Made by a program: the position numbers and the translations under genes
In this document: positions 62,862-64,000 of the stretch, one piece after another
Layout of the letters: each line of letters opens with the position of its first letter
Position numbering within the stretch: position 1 is the stretch's first letter
DNA from: Roseovarius sp. SCSIO 43702
GTDB taxonomy: Bacteria; Pseudomonadota; Alphaproteobacteria; Rhodobacterales; Rhodobacteraceae
Assembly: GCF_019599045.1 (NCBI RefSeq)
Contig: NZ_CP080623.1
Coordinates: 1,448,501-1,512,500 of the forward strand
DNA: 64,000 nucleotides
Direction: 5' to 3'
The notes under the pieces: generated by a model
The model's input: only the letters and a program-made list of their open reading frames with translations
The model's database searches: none
Told to the model about the DNA's origin: nothing

Positions 62862-64000
62862 TCAAAGCCCGAGCTTCGCGCTCACGATCTGGTTGACGGC
62901 CTTGGGGTTGGCGGTGCCGCCGGTGGCCTTCATCACCTGGCCCACGAACCAGCCGGCGAGCTTGGGGTTCTGTTTGGCCTTCTCGACCTGGGCGGGGTTC
63001 TCGGCGATGATGCGATCCACGGCTTCTTCGATGGCGCCGGTGTCCGTCACCTGCTTCATGCCGCGATCCTCGACGATCTTGGCGGGCGCATTTCCGGTTT
63101 CGATATGGATTTCAAGCACATCCTTGGCGATCTTCGTGCTGATCTCGTCGGCGGCGACCATGGCGAGGATGGCGGCGTTCACCTCCGGCCTGGCGATCTC
63201 GGCCGGGCTGATCTCGGCCTTGTTGGCGCGGCCCAGAACCTCGTTGATGACCCAGTTCGCGGTCTTCTTGCCATCGCCGCCACCCACCGAGGCCTCGAAG
63301 TAGTCGGCAAGGTCGCGGTCGGCGGTCAGGACCGAGGCATCGTATTCGGTGACGCCGAAATCCTTGACGAAACGGGCCTTCTTCTCGTCGGGCAGTTCGG
63401 GGAGGGAGGCCCGGATGCCATCGACCCAGTCCGGCTCGATCTCGAGCGGGAGGAGGTCGGGATCGGGGAAGTAGCGGTAGTCATGCGCCTCTTCCTTCGA
63501 GCGCATCGAGCGCGTCTCGCCGCGGTCGGGGTCGTAGAGGCGGGTTTCCTGCACCACCTCGCCGCCGCCCTCGAGGATGCCGATCTGGCGACGCGCTTCG
63601 AAATCAATGGCTTGCTGGATGAACCTCATGGAGTTCATGTTCTTGATCTCGCACCGCGTGCCCAGGTGCGAGAAGTCCTGCGTGTCCTGGTATTTCTCAT
63701 AGGCGCCGGGGCGGCAGACCGAGACGTTGACGTCGGCGCGCAGGTTGCCGTTCTGCATGTTGCCGTCGCAGGTGCCCAGGTAGCGCAGGATCTGGCGCAG
63801 CTTGGTGACATAGGCCGCCGCCTCCTCGGGGCCGCGGATGTCGGGGCGCGAGACGATTTCCATCAGGCAGACGCCCGTGCGGTTGAGATCGACGAAGGAC
63901 ATGGCCGGGTCCATGTCGTGAATCGATTTGCCGGCGTCCTGCTCCATGTGGATGCGCTCGATGCGCACGCGGCGGGCGATGCCGGGCTCCATGTCCACGA
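62862..64000 (-). CDS. gatB: Aspartyl/glutamyl-tRNA amidotransferase subunit B (3' part, cut by window edge)
   Basis: 379 codons lie in the window; the gene continues past 64000. The GatB core motif [20 protein letters not shown] and [20 protein letters not shown], plus [20 protein letters not shown] and [15 protein letters not shown], are visible. The C-terminal YqeY-like helical domain is complete and ends [15 protein letters not shown]. It forms Gln-tRNA(Gln) or Asn-tRNA(Asn) with GatA and GatC. The missing part is the N-terminal third. Confidence 0.95.
   Translation of the reverse strand, partial: VDMEPGIARRVRIERIHMEQDAGKSIHDMDPAMSFVDLNRTGVCLMEIVSRPDIRGPEEAAAYVTKLRQILRYLGTCDGNMQNGNLRADVNVSVCRPGAYEKYQDTQDFSHLGTRCEIKNMNSMRFIQQAIDFEARRQIGILEGGGEVVQETRLYDPDRGETRSMRSKEEAHDYRYFPDPDLLPLEIEPDWVDGIRASLPELPDEKKARFVKDFGVTEYDASVLTADRDLADYFEASVGGGDGKKTANWVINEVLGRANKAEISPAEIARPEVNAAILAMVAADEISTKIAKDVLEIHIETGNAPAKIVEDRGMKQVTDTGAIEEAVDRIIAENPAQVEKAKQNPKLAGWFVGQVMKATGGTANPKAVNQIVSAKLGL

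Overview
This is a GC-rich (mostly about 65 percent by eye) chromosomal window from an alphaproteobacterium, most probably a Rhodobacterales (Roseobacter-group) member. The basis is gene content (cobST cobaltochelatase, glpX/hom/recJ linkage, dnaG-rpoD, Tad minor pilins), codon use, and a dense GANTC cluster of the kind CcrM methylates. No rRNA is present, so the species cannot be named.

Layout. 1-3045: right-hand remnant of a prophage, with the major capsid C-terminus, head-tail connector, head-closure protein and a lysis cassette (M15 endolysin plus an out-of-frame i-spanin/o-spanin pair). No tail genes are present. 3135-7639: a LysR regulator and a quinone/electrophile detoxification operon (DoxX, VOC, glutathionyl-hydroquinone reductase, WrbA); a deletion and a frameshift have destroyed pirin and fused a foreign tail to the reductase. 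7640-8565: a scar of decayed mobile DNA (DUF932 and IS6-family transposase fragments). 8566-21151: a catabolic and uptake locus with a fused 5-oxoprolinase/hydantoinase, a divergent LysR, a polyamine-type ABC transporter, a class III aminotransferase, a BKACE enzyme, a GNAT acetyltransferase and an FAD amine/amino-acid oxidase. 21163-25953: a GbsR/MarR-type regulator with an RND efflux pump. 26098-26172: tRNA-Glu(UUC).

26266-31270: housekeeping genes on the minus strand (recJ, cysteine hydrolase, glpX, hom, a lipoprotein). 31375-33555: TetR regulator, beta-hydroxyacid dehydrogenase, small membrane protein. 33742-36577: TadE/TadE/TadG cassette. 36884-42566: glutamate dehydrogenase, dnaG, rpoD. 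42639-48404: dodecin, AEC transporter, small lipoprotein, L,D-transpeptidase, cobT and cobS. 48539-51627: ECF sigma factor, anti-sigma, fasciclin protein, exported MsrB and OsmC, probably a redox-stress island. 51697-53552: DnaJ-like protein, BolA, DUF4177, thioesterase.

53886-62194: a second BKACE locus with a GlxA-type AraC regulator, a Rieske oxygenase whose bridging acid is Glu, two SDRs, BKACE, aldehyde dehydrogenase, a 3-hydroxyacyl-CoA-dehydrogenase-fold enzyme and an iron alcohol dehydrogenase. A divergent thioesterase completes a carnitine-type logic (3-hydroxy acid to 3-keto acid, acetyl-CoA cleavage, thioester hydrolysis), followed or preceded by Rieske oxidation. The exact substrate is unknown. 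62269-62825: CcdA/CcdB-like toxin-antitoxin pair. 62862-64000: gatB, cut by the window edge.

The best candidates for something new are the two BKACE catabolic loci, the five-site GANTC cluster before rpoD, and a 75-bp dispersed repeat present at 33611 and 53692.
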